From Membranipora membranacea (Eukaryota > Bryozoa > Gymnolaemata > Cheilostomatida > Membraniporidae), in assembly GCA_914767715.1 (NCBI GenBank), contig OU612067.1, forward strand, positions 22,234,162-22,294,161: a stretch of DNA of 60,000 bases, written 5' to 3'. The notes under the pieces were generated by a model that made no database searches, was not told the DNA's origin, and worked only from the letters and a program-made list of their open reading frames with translations. Of the stretch, positions 46,879 to 57,180 are shown piece after piece. A program made the translations under genes and the position numbers. The stretch's first letter is position 1. The number at the start of each line of letters is the position of its first letter.

Positions 46879-47394
46879 CAGGGGTGCCCAACCTTTTCTC
46901 TCACATGAGCCATTTCAAAAATCAATTAAACCAAATGAGCTGACCACTTCGCGTGTAGACAACATGGAAACAGTCAGTGATATATATGTTTCATATTCAT
47001 TAATGTATAAGTGTTGGCAAAAATTCCAAAGCAAAGTCATTGTGTGAGATTATGCGCGTAGCGTGAAAAAATGTTTGAGGCAATTTCTGGTCATTTAAGG
47101 CGCCCTGGAGTTTTGTAAGCATTTTAAGCATTTTGCAAATTTTTGTAAACATTTTGGAAAATTTAGGTTGGCAAGTCTGCAAGAAGACAACTCTACACAC
47201 ATATTACAATGCAGGCACCCAGTACAATGTACTTGTATACACTATACATACATTTAATGTGCATTGTACATGCATGAATTGAATGTATGAAATTCGCGCC
47301 AAAAAGCGCGTGAAATTTGCAAATATTAAAATGAGCCACCCAAAAAGCCAAAATGAGCCGAGGTGGCTCATGAGCCATAGGTTGGGCACCCCTG
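46879..47394. mobile_element. hAT-type MITE, 516 bp, in a Roc-caspase gene intron
   Basis: Terminal inverted repeats CAGGGGTGCCCAACC and GGTTGGGCACCCCTG are flanked by the 8-bp target duplication CCCTATAC (46871-46878 and 47395-47402). TIR start and duplication length are diagnostic of hAT elements. Subterminal (AA)ATGAGCCA motifs recur at both ends. There is no transposase. Confidence 0.93.
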
Positions 47395-47797
47395 CCCTAT
47401 ACCATAATAAAATTTGATCGTCACAAATATATCATCCATCCATTCTAAGCACGATTGTCTTGGTACATTATTTAATTACTCATGCAAAGTCTAATTTTTT
47501 TTTGGAGCTAATAGAGGTGAATTATGAAGCTTCCTGTGACTAGTTTGATAACGTTTTTCATCAAGAGTCTTTAAGGTAAAAATCAATACCAACTGATCAC
47601 AACAAGCTGCTTACCCTACTGCCATTTTCAAACTCAAAATCACTCTAAATAGATCAATAAAAACCGGAGAACTGTGAATTACACTAGGTCAGATTACTAC
47701 CAGTGATTAAGAATCTAAAAATAAGGTCAACTATTGGTATCATGTAATAGTGTCAGTTAAAGTTTGTAGTAGAAAACCAATTCAGTAAACTGTGTAC

Positions 47798-48340
47798 CTT
47801 GGAGGGACTCATGAATCGTTCAAACTGCTGAGAATTGAAATATCTGCTCTTAGAGGGGCTTTCCGGCTCATCAATGGTAACCATCACATCGTCGTGCTTG
47901 AATAAGTAAGACCTCTCCGAAATTTGTTCGATTGGCGACAAGATGTCATCTACCTCACACCAGTACACTCCTTCTGCATCATCTTCGTAATCACTCTCGG
48001 CATCACATCTATATTTTGGCAGAGCTTTGGTAATAATGAATCTAGGGTTGTGCTTCAATAAAGCATCTTTCTTTGCAGCAGGCAATGATCCAAAGGATTT
48101 CTCACATTTTTCTATAATGAACTGATGCAGAAGATCGTTGAAGACAATGTGGGTGCTAGCTTTTTGGTACTCATCTAGGCATCCATCCACAGGCTTATCG
48201 AGAGATCCAGAAATCAGGTGATATATTGAGCTCCCAGTTTTCTTTGAGCGCATCCAGACTACTGTGACTTGCGAACATCCATCAGAAACACGATAATCTG
48301 TTATTGTTTTCCTCGCATCATTTTCCATCTCTTCAAAATT
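47798..48340 (-). CDS. C-terminal exon of the Roc-caspase gene, unknown domain
   Basis: It has 181 codons, phase 0 to 0, ending FERFMSPSK with a GTACAC donor. The acceptor CTGTTTTGCAG gives NFEEMENDARKTITDYRVSD directly in frame after the p10 exon (YPQAQ). The open frame extends further upstream, but using it would break phase, so this acceptor was chosen. It contains an acidic patch (DAESDYEDDAEGVYWCEVDD). No family is recognised. Confidence 0.75.
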
Positions 48341-49474
48341 CTGCAAAACAGATTCAAATATCTGTTTAAGACAAGTATCCAAAGATACTCCTTGAAAGTA
48401 CTCTACAAAACAAAAGGGCACTTACTTTTAACATTTAAGCTTGTATATCATTCTGACCATTTATAGACCATCGAAGATGGCCATGTTTGGGGTCATCGCG
48501 CAATGACGTTGAAAACTTGTCCACCAAGCTGTTTTTGTGGTCACACATAAGTAATTCCAGTTCTCATGCTGGCTTTTATGATTGCTTGTTCAAGTGAAAA
48601 CCAAATTTCATATTGTAAGTAGGCCTAAGAATAATCATCCTAATGAGACCATTTAGAAAACAAATGACCTGTACTGAATGGGATGTCTATAAAGAAAAGC
48701 ATAATATATTATTTAAACTTTCTGTTCATTTGTCAAATGTGAAAGAATTAATTGTAATGTTAAATTCACTGGATTTGGTTGAAAGTTTAAATGGCAGCAT
48801 ATATAATAATGACTGTTTTCAAACACACAGCAAGTGGATTGTCTTGGAGTGGGGGTTTCGGCCTGCAATAAGCTTCATCACATAAACATGTTATGTGAGG
48901 AGGAGCCATCATATAAGATTGATATTTCAGAGAGGACAATGGGACTAAAGATAAAGTTTCAATCTTTTCCAGTCAACTTTTCAACTACATAAATTAAAGG
49001 GTATTCATCATACATCTTAAACCTCAATGAGTATAATCAGGCCTGCGCAACAGACAAAGTTTATAAGTCATGTGACCTTTGGGTTATAATGGTGGGTCAA
49101 ACCATGGGAATTTCCATTATCCATGTCACAATTCACAGAAATAAATAAAATTTTGCTTTTTGACCAATCAGTTGTAGCATATTGCATTTTGAAACCTCCA
49201 TCGCTGCCATTGATGAAAAGTTAAGGCGATTTCTAGAACTACATAATAATTTTTTCTATTCTCAAATAAACTTTTTCAGTGTCACATATTGCATAATTAC
49301 TGCAGAACTAGCTGCCAGACGATAATATTGCTTCGGTCCTTCTGTAGCTTTAAGTCAGCAGGTACGAGCTTGATTTGTTACACTTTACCCATAAAACGGC
49401 TTAATGTAGGATGTGGGGAACTACAAAATCATACTGGTCGGATTTTTGGTAAATTTAAAAAATCAAGTTCATAC

Positions 49475-49900
49475 TTGAGCCTGTGGGTAGCCAAGCTTTT
49501 TTAGGAGACTCTCCTTTGTATGCTTGGATCCTCGTAGAGGACCTGTACTGCTCACTACAGGAGGAAGAACAAGGTTCTTCTGAAGTGTATTTCGTGCTTC
49601 TGGAGACTGATCATGAGAGTCTCCTTCATTCTTCTTCATGTCCATGACAGCATTTGTAACCATCTCAAGTATGGTTGTCTTCCCATCAGCTTTAGCAAAC
49701 TGTCTGGCTATGGCTCCAGTAAAAGCTCCTCTGACAGCCATCTCTCCAACCACTGTTGACATCAGTAGCAGTGTATGAGGCCTCTTTAGTACAACACCGT
49801 TCACCTCATCTGGATAAGCTTCCTTTGCATCAGAATGGCTTGTGGAAGGTCCAGCTGCTTGTGGAGGGTTGTAATATTGGCAGGCCTGAATTATAGCAAT
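49475..49900 (-). CDS. Caspase-like domain, catalytic Cys and p10 exon
   Basis: It has 142 codons, phase 0 to 0, with acceptor ATACATTGTAG and donor GTATGA. It opens IAIIQACQYYNPPQ. QAC is the caspase active-site Cys motif (usually QACRG), directly following the p20 exon. The large-to-small subunit linker (AAGPSTSHSDAKEAYPDEVN) contains several Asp, possible cleavage sites. The p10 part reads RPHTLLLMSTVVGEMAVRGAF, then TGAIARQFAKADGKTTILEM. STVVGE...VRGAF matches caspase STxPG...WR.GSWF, keeping the S1-pocket Arg. The tail extends beyond a typical p10. Confidence 0.8.
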
Positions 49901-50119
49901 CTACAATGTATAATAATAATTATATCGATTGACTACGAGTATTTTGAAAGTATGATTTAGTGTGCAACCGTAGTTACAATTTTATTTTGTTTGAAAGTCA
50001 ACAGATGGTGGTTATTCGAATGAAAAATTATCACATCATCAGCACATGCCACATATTGATCCATTTTTTCGATCATCAGCATGTTTGCTGCCGTGGAGTA
50101 TTGAAGAATGAGCACATAC

Positions 50120-50538
50120 CATTGGGACTTGTTCAGACAACTTATTATCTAGTATCTGTAGAACATCAGTGATGGGGATATGCGAGCCATTGCAGCCATA
50201 CAGCATTCCGGCTTTTGCATGGGTCATGATGGAGATGACAAGAAGGGAGATTCCTTGGGATGGAAGCTCATCAATTCTGTGACGCAGGTCTAATGCACTT
50301 TTCCATTCTTTCGGCTGAGTCTCGCATCCTGCTGTGACTAGGCTGTCAGCCATCTTATTAGCTTCATCTTCAGCATCAGGTCTATTCTCGGTGTTGAACA
50401 GCACCAGACCGTACCTCTTCATGTGATCTTGATGATGTGGTATGATGTACTGGTCACTCTGAACAAATAGTCGATTGATGTCGTTTGCGTCTAGTGGATG
50501 CTTCTCTATGAGCTCCTTCAGTATCCGTGACTTGTCAC
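50120..50538 (-). CDS. Caspase-like domain, p20 exon with catalytic His
   Basis: About 140 codons. After a helical stretch (residues 1-40), YGLVLFNTENRPDAEDEANK forms the first strand and helix of a caspase p20, keeping an Arg near the substrate pocket. SLLVISIMTHAKAGMLYGCN at about 99-116 is the catalytic His strand (usually SHGxxGxIYG), with Gly after His replaced by Ala. VLQILDNKLSEQVPM leads to the Cys exon. The loop between strand 1 and the His strand is shorter than in human caspases. Acceptor TTTTACTCAG, donor GTATGT. Confidence 0.82.
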
Positions 50539-51076
50539 CTGAGTAAAATTAGAATTCAAGTCAAAGAAATATAGACAACCTGCAGCTTTGCATTCGAGTG
50601 TATATATAGCATTTTAAAATTGTAGATTTTAATATTCAAATGAGATACAAATGTGATTGTGACATATAAACTCATATTTAAGACGAGTGGTTGTCTTCAT
50701 AAGTATACATTGATGTACCCAAAAAATATCTCTGCTAGCTGTGCAACTTGGTGACACATTACAGTCATTTCAGTTTGTACATAAGATTACAGTTGTAGCA
50801 CATGACCACTGACTTCAGATATAAAGATAATCATAGCACATATATCACTTGAATCAAATCAGCAGACTTTTGTTAGAGAATCATAGTTGGCTAGATCAAA
50901 TTTTGTTCATTTGCTTGATTTTCAAGTTTCTCCCAATTATGGTCACACTGAGATGATCACACATAATATGTATAATGTAATATGTAAATGTAATACAACA
51001 ACTTTTAATGGATAACAGCTGATTAAACATGTATTTAGTTTTATAATTTTTAATTCAAATTAATTCGGAAACTTAC

Positions 51077-51142
51077 TTGATAAGACAAGCTTTGATATGT
51101 AGTCTTGAAGCTCAGTATGACCAGCCTCTGTTATGCTTGAAC
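51077..51142 (-). CDS. Small linker exon between COR and caspase-like domains
   Basis: A 66-bp exon reading SSITEAGHTELQDYISKLVL. The phases are 1 on both sides and fit the neighbours exactly. With the start of the next exon (SDKSRILKELIEKHPLDAND) it makes two or three helices that could be a reduced CARD- or death-fold-like prodomain, but it is too short to be sure. Confidence 0.7.
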
Positions 51143-51372
51143 CTAAAATATTCGCAAAATTTCATTGATGATAAAATGAGTTTTCCATGCACACAAAAAG
51201 CAGTGTCTGGGAGGGCTGCTGAAGAGAGGGTTAAAGGTAGGTTAGCAGCCGTAGTGCCTGGAGCACAAGGAGATGGTGCTTCAAGTTCATTTTATTAAAG
51301 CAATTTGCCTTTTCCATGTCAATAAAGATACTTTACACTATGATAATACATATTTTTATGACTTTTACATAC

Positions 51373-53261
51373 ATGGTTTCATGAGTGGTTGTGGAACAAG
51401 TCGGTTCTCTTTGTTCTGCACTTCCTTTCTGCAGACAAACTTCTCATATCCAGTATAGCTGTGAGCTAGTTCTCTAGAACTATCTGGAACATCCAACTGG
51501 TACCAATCAGGATCAACAGCTGTTTGTGGGTCTAGGTTGTTAGTTAGTAGGCAGTGAGAACAGTAGAAGACTGTCTCATAACGAACTCCTTTCCAGACAG
51601 ATTTGAGTTCGGTGGTGAGCTTTTTCAGGGTCGAAATCTGCTCTTCTCTTGCTTCACAGAGTCTTTTCAGAGGTGTCAGAGTGATGAGAGTGACACGCTT
51701 TTCACCTGCATTGTGAAGGAGGTATTCGATTATCCCATTACTCTTGGTCACAGTAGCACCATTCCCACCTGCCTCTGGAAAGTTTGTTGGATTAGAATTC
51801 ATGTCTAGATAGGCGGCAGTGATGAGGGAGAAGATGTAGCTGGGTATGGGTAGACCGCGTAAATGAAGATCGACCTTCAACGGCATCAGTTGATAGTACA
51901 CTTCAGGGGCTATTATTGTTCGGCTGGCAAAATACGGTATAATGTATTTCTGATTGCTTATTGCAGCATTTGAACCGCATAGATGCACAAGATGAAGTTT
52001 ACTTAGGATTTCGATGGACACATCAGCAGGGAGTTGGGATTCTTGATCTAAGAGGTGTAGAAGCAGAGGTGCATCCATTACTCCTGTGGTATTGAATGTG
52101 TCTATCATCTTTACATATCTGCTCTTTTCTATGGTTTCTCCGTCAACAAGAGAGAACGGAGTAAATTTATCTAGCCTTTTGTACCAGGATTCCTCTCTTG
52201 TGTGGTTGTATAGGACTTCTATCACGCTCATTATTTGACTTATATCATGAAGATACTCGAGAGTGACATGTCCTTTATCATCAGGAAATTCTTTCTCTAT
52301 TTCAGACAGGGTGAGCATGGGCTTGTCAGAGTGTTGGACTAGCTTCTGTAGTCTTCGATACCAGCTACCAGTACTCTCAGTGATCAATCCTGCACCAGCT
52401 GCTATGATAGCATTTTTCAGCTTGTCGATTTCAGGCTGTCCGGATGTCTTCGAGAAGTGATGGATGTCACAAGGCCTTATCAGGACTTCTGAGGTGTTGG
52501 CGAAGCTGGTCATTGTGCAGATCGGGTTAGAGTCATTTTTCTGTTCGACATTATATTCTGCTTGGATTATACGTTGGCGCAATTTCTCAGTGACTTTGAG
52601 CAGTTGATGAGTCGTCTGTTCAACCTTATCAGGTATACTGTCACAGTGAGTGAGGACTACTACGGGTCTCTTCAGTTGAGGACACGCAATGTAGAGGTGG
52701 GATAACCACTCAATACAAAGCTCTTGACAGGCAGATTCCTCACCTTTCTCTGAAGCTAATCTATCAAACTCAGCAATGTCTATCACTAGCAGCGGCACAC
52801 ATTTTCTTTTAAATGACAGTCTATCGGAAGATTGATAGATCTTCTGGCCTCCGAAGTCAGTGAAGAGTATTTTTGATTTCTCATCAGCGTCCGTCTCGCT
52901 CATTTCAAACACTTTAGTGGCAGCATCCAATTTCCCCTCATCAGAATCGCGTTGTGTCAGCACCCTTTTGTTTGCTTTCACACTGTTAACAAGGGTTGTT
53001 TTACCAGCTCTGCTTTTCCCTATGACTGTGACAGGTATAAGTCTCTGTTTACTGGCTTTCTCAATATGGAGGTCATGAATGTACTTTCTCACAGCTTTTA
53101 CACCTTGCATACAGACACCTAGTGGTGGAGATGTTAGAGAATCACAGTTATCACACTTTACTTTTTCTAATGTTGGGATCCTGAATAAGCTCTCGGGGAT
53201 GGTTGTGAGAGATCTGTTGCAGCTGATGTCCATGGACTTCAGATTGATCAGCTGGCTGATA
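51373..53261 (-). CDS. Last LRR, Roc GTPase and COR domain exon
   Basis: About 630 codons. It starts in the same phase as the LRR exons and continues them (ISQLINLKSMDISCNRSLTT). Roc: P-loop GKSRAGKTT at about 81-89, G3-like DFGGQ at 135-139, G4-like THCD (usual N/TKxD) at 204-207. COR follows from about 300 (TPFSLVDGETIEKSRYVKMI) with QKYIIPYFASRT and LPIPSYIFSLI, the COR core. No kinase domain follows, unlike LRRK proteins. Acceptor TTCATTTGCAG, donor GTATGT. Confidence 0.92.
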
Positions 53262-53629
53262 CTGCAAATGAACAGAAGATAAAGTATTTTGTGTGAGCCG
53301 GTAGAAATGGTAATCTGGTAATCATCTCATTCAGAGGGGATAATGCTGGGAAGAGAGGGATGTGGGAAAGTATGCTGAAATGTTGGCCAAGTAGAACCTT
53401 CCTACAACTTATTAATAGTTATGAAGTTCAAATGGATATAAGACCCTTTTAACTAACAAAATGAAAATGCTCCAATTCAATTTCAATGGCAATCGAGAAT
53501 AATATTGATGAATGCATACGAATGTTTATATACGTGTTTCTGTAATATTCATCAAGACTAGACGATATTAGACTTCATTAACTTCAACCTCAAAATCATT
53601 TCTGAGATAAACTCATCTTTACTCAATAT

Positions 53630-55662
53630 TATTTTTTTTTTTCTTTATTTTTTAGCTTTTATTGCACTAAATTAATATACTAAGATGGTTATTTAAAAAA
53701 TATAAATGGTTATAAAAGGCAAAGGGACAACCAGATAGCCAGTCAAAGGCTAGTGTGAAGGCTGCCGAGCTCAAGATCTCCTCCCCTACCGCACGACCCC
53801 ACCGAAAAGGCGGGGAAGCATGCAAGCAGCAAGACCTGCCATGGCACCAGGCAGAGAAGCAGCCTCCCATCCCAATAGGTATCTGTTGTATAGTTCTATA
53901 CCACTACACAACAATGACCTTCCACCTCTATTGTTGTTGGTTGTAATTGGTTTGAGTTTAGTTGATCGCGTATGATAATTGTGAGATTTTGAAAATTCAT
54001 CTAGTTTTTCAGGACTATAAGTTTTTAAAAGCAATTTTAGTATGGAATATCTGAATAGCATATCGTTCGGCATAATTTTCAATTTTTTAGAATACGTTGT
54101 GACATGAGTATTTGGTTTAATTTTGAGTATGACCCTTAGGCTTGCTTTTTGAATGATTAAAACACGTTTTAAATCTGTTTTGTTTCCATGTCCCCAAAAC
54201 TCTAAACCATATAATAAATGAGGATAAAAGAATATATAATATATGTCAATAAGAGTTTTTTGGTCTTGGTAAGGAGCTATGGCACGCATCATGAACAAAC
54301 ATAAATTCAGTTTTCTAACAAGTTCAACTATGTGTTTGGAGAATGAGATATTGCTGTCTAAAGTTATTCCAAGAAATTTTGTATCCGGTTTTATTTGAAG
54401 AGGAATGTTGTTTAAATTGAGGGAAATATCATTAAAATTAAGTTTTTTGTTTGGTGCTCTAAAAATTATCTGAATAGTTTTATCATAATTTATAATCAAC
54501 TTATTTGCAAGACAACAGTTTTCTATGTTAGTAAGTTCAATTTTCATTTTGGATGGCTCTGTGGAGAATATGTTTGTATCATCAGCAAATAAAATGTATT
54601 TCAAGCTTGGTGATGCCTTCAACAGATCATTGATAAAAATTAAAAATAGCAGAGGGCCTAAGACCGATCCTTGGGGTACACATTTTTTTAGGGTTAAAAA
54701 TAAGGATTTTGCAGCATTGATTTGAACAAATTGTTTTCTGTTTGATAAATAACACTTCATGAAGTCTTCTGAATTTTCTGTAAAATTGTAAAGAGTAAGT
54801 TTTTGTATTAAAATATCATGGTCAATGGTGTCAAAAGCTTTAGAAAAGTCTAAAAATATACCCAGAGTGATTTTGCTAGAATTAAGACTTATATATAAAT
54901 CTTCCATCAACTTATTTATGGCACCCGTAGTATTTCTTCCTTTCCTAAAACCGAATTGGCTGTCAGTAAAAATGTGATTTGTTTCAAAAAATTAATTAAT
55001 CTGTGCAGCTAAAATCTTCTCCAAAATCTTGGATATGACACTGAGTATTGAAATAGGACGGTAGTTTGAGCAATTTGTTGGATCACCTTTTTTATGAAGT
55101 GGTTTAATACGGGCAACTTTAAGTAGGTCTGGGAAACAAGAGTTTTGAATTGATAGATTTACTAAATAAGCTAGTACTGGAGCAAGGCTATATTTGTTGT
55201 CTTTTAAAGCTTGGATGGGTATTTTGTCATACCCAGCTGATTTTTTAATGGAAAGGCTTTATACAATATCAATTATTTCTTGAACCCCAATTAGGTGAAA
55301 ATCAAATTTTGGATGTAGGGGATTTGGATGGTCAAAATACTATCTAAAATCTGTTTTCGAAGCAGGCAGTGCCACTGACAAGTTAGTACCAATATTTGTG
55401 AAAAAGTTATTAAATAATTCTGAAACTGTGCTTTTATGTCATCAATTAATTGTTGGTGGTCATCTTTAAGAGCTATACAACTAGTCTCTGTTTTTTTGCT
55501 TTGATTAAGCAGACTTTTGATAAAACGCCATTTTTCATTTTGGTTGCCCTTACATTGTGAAAACTGTAATTCAAAATAATTGCGCTTGGCTTCTTTGATA
55601 CATGATGTTACGAAATTGCGGAAATTTATATAATGTTCTTGCACATTATTGTTAAAAGGCTG
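53630..55662 (-). mobile_element. 5'-truncated non-LTR (LINE) retrotransposon in an intron
   Basis: It is in the same orientation as the host gene. Reverse-transcriptase motifs are in order: FPDLLKVARIKPLHKKGDP, then after a stop FLDFSKAFDTIDHDIL, PQGSVLGPLLFLIFINDL, FADDTNIF and the thumb. The minus-strand 3' end is A-rich (AATAAAGAAAAAAAAAAAA) at about 53650. The endonuclease is missing and stops or frameshifts separate the 5' part (linker from 55644) from the main ORF, so it is dead. The motif set resembles Jockey/CR1-type elements. Confidence 0.88.
53786..54910 (-). pseudogene. LINE ORF2 reverse transcriptase, main open segment
   Basis: It has 374 codons covering RT motifs 3-7, including the catalytic FADD, plus thumb and C-terminus. 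It is truncated upstream by stop codons around 54911-55000. The final 45 residues run into 3' flanking sequence (GWEAASLPGAMAGLAACMLP). Confidence 0.85.
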
Positions 55663-55760
55663 ATATTAAAATAAATCATGATGGTCACGATTTATTTTTA
55701 AACCTTAATTTAAATTTCATCATAAATAAGCTGCATACTTATGTTGGATAAATTACTCAC

Positions 55761-55901
55761 CTTTCTGGTAATGCTGATAGATCACAGTGTGACACTTCTA
55801 AGACCTTCAATGACCTCATCATACCAATACTATCAGGTAATGTGTGTAGATTCTTATTCTCTGACACATATAACTCCTCTAGAGCAGTCAGTGAGCCGAT
55901 A
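55761..55901 (-). CDS. LRR exon A (47 residues, two repeats)
   Basis: It reads [47 protein letters not shown]: two leucine-rich repeats of 23-24 residues with plant/ROCO-like LPxSI and LPER. The phase is the same at both ends, so units can be added without breaking the frame. This is the 3'-most of five units. Confidence 0.9.
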
Positions 55902-56052
55902 CTATAATATATGAAGATAAGTAAGACTAACAATGAGACGAAAACTCATTGTCACAACTTAAAATAAATCATGATGGTCATGAATTATTTTAAACTTTAA
56001 TTTTAATTTTATTTGAAAAAAGCTGCATACTTATAATGGATAAATGACCCAC

Positions 56053-56193
56053 CTTTCTGGTATTGCTGATAGATCACAGTGTGACACATCTAAGACCTTC
56101 AGTGACCTCACCATACCTATACTATCAGGTAATGTGTGTAGATTCTTATTCCATGACACATCTAACGTCTCTAGAGCAGTCAGTAAGCCGATA
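56053..56193 (-). CDS. LRR exon B
   Basis: 47 residues: [47 protein letters not shown]. Same phases as unit A; donor GTGGGT. Confidence 0.9.
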
Positions 56194-56344
56194 CTATAAT
56201 ATGTATAAAGATAAATAAGACTAACAATGAGACGAAAACTCACTGTCACAACTTAAAATAAATCATGGTGGTAATGACTTATTCAAACTTATATTCAAAT
56301 TTCATCATAAAAAGCTGCAGATTTATAATGGATGAATAACTCAC

Positions 56345-56485
56345 CTTTCTGGTAATGCTGATAGATCACAGTCCCCCACCCATATCCCCTTCAATGACCT
56401 CATCATACCTATACTATCAGGTAATGTGTGTAGATTCTTACTACCTGACACATATAAATACTCTAGAGCAGTCAGTGAGCCGATA
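56345..56485 (-). CDS. LRR exon C (GIWVGDCDLS variant)
   Basis: 47 residues: [47 protein letters not shown]. The second repeat has GIWVGD where A, B and D have VLEVSH or similar, on the predicted concave ligand face. Confidence 0.9.
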
Positions 56486-56636
56486 CTATAATATATGAAG
56501 ATAAGTAAGACTAACAATGAGACGAAAACTCATTGTCACAACTTAAAATACATCATGATGGTCATGAATTATTTTAAACTTTAATTTTAATTTCATTTGA
56601 AAAAAGCTGCATACTTATAATGGATAAATGACCCAC

Positions 56637-56777
56637 CTTTCTGGTAATGCTGATAGATCACAGTGTGACACTTCTATGACCTTCAATGACCTCATCATAC
56701 CAATACTATCAGGTAATGTGTGTAGATTCTTATTCAATGACACATATAACTCTTCTAGAGCAGTCAGTGAGCCGATA
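56637..56777 (-). CDS. LRR exon D
   Basis: 47 residues: [47 protein letters not shown]. Donor GTGGGT, as in unit B. Confidence 0.9.
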
Positions 56778-56927
56778 CTATAATATATGAAGATAAGTAA
56801 GACTAACAATGACAAGATAACTCACTGTTGCAACTTAAAATAAACCATGATGGTAATGACTTATTCAAACTTATATTCAAATTTCGTCGTAAATAAGCTG
56901 CAGATTTATAATGGATGAATAACTCAC

Positions 56928-57068
56928 CTTTCTGGTAATGCTGATAGATCACAGTCCACCGCCCATATCCCCTTCAATGACCTCATCATACCAATACTAT
57001 CTGGTAATGTGTGTAGATTCTTATTCCCTGACACATATAACTCTTCTAGAGCAGTCAGTGAGCCGATA
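56928..57068 (-). CDS. LRR exon E (GIWAVDCDLS variant), first recognised exon
   Basis: 47 residues: [47 protein letters not shown]. Its acceptor expects an upstream phase 2 exon, so the gene continues in the 5' direction, but no further exon was recognised up to 60000. Confidence 0.88.
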
Positions 57069-57180
57069 CTATAATATATGAAGATAAGTAAGACTAACAA
57101 TGAGACGAAAACTCACTGTCACAACTTAAAATAAATCATGATAGTCATGAATTATTTAAAACTTTAATTTTAATTTTGTT

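Larger units (their letters stand above)
44667..57068 (-). other. LRR-Roc-COR-caspase-like gene (gene-level entry)
   Basis: Minus-strand exons in transcript order: LRR exons 57068-56928, 56777-56637, 56485-56345, 56193-56053 and 55901-55761; Roc-COR exon 53261-51373; linker exon 51142-51077; caspase p20 exon 50538-50120; p10 exon 49900-49475; C-terminal exons 48340-47798, 46722-46225 and 45695-44667 (stop). Every junction is GT-AG and every phase agrees, so one reading frame runs through about 1,660 residues, with the N-terminus missing. Domain order is LRR, Roc GTPase, COR, helical linker, caspase-like, unknown. Roc-COR proteins are GTP-regulated dimers. A caspase fold in place of the usual kinase suggests GTP- or ligand-controlled proteolysis or signalling. 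The fusion is inferred from phase and spacing; a transcript would settle it. Confidence 0.82.
55761..57180 (-). repeat. Five tandem 292-bp exon-plus-intron units
   Basis: Exon starts at 55761, 56053, 56345, 56637 and 56928 are 292, 292, 292 and 291 bp apart, and the introns are homologous as well as the exons. Two unit types alternate: the intron before B and D has ATGATGGTCATGAATTATTT and a GACCCAC donor, and the intron before C and E has GGTAATGACTTATTC-type sequence and an ACTCAC donor. Units C and E also share the GIW...DCDLS protein variant. Confidence 0.9.

Noticed and set aside
48341-48421. Upstream extension of the exon at 47798-48340 using the acceptor TTTTGTAG near 48404
   Set aside because: That acceptor requires a phase 1 donor, but the preceding p10 exon ends in phase 0; the CTGTTTTGCAG acceptor at 48341 fits.
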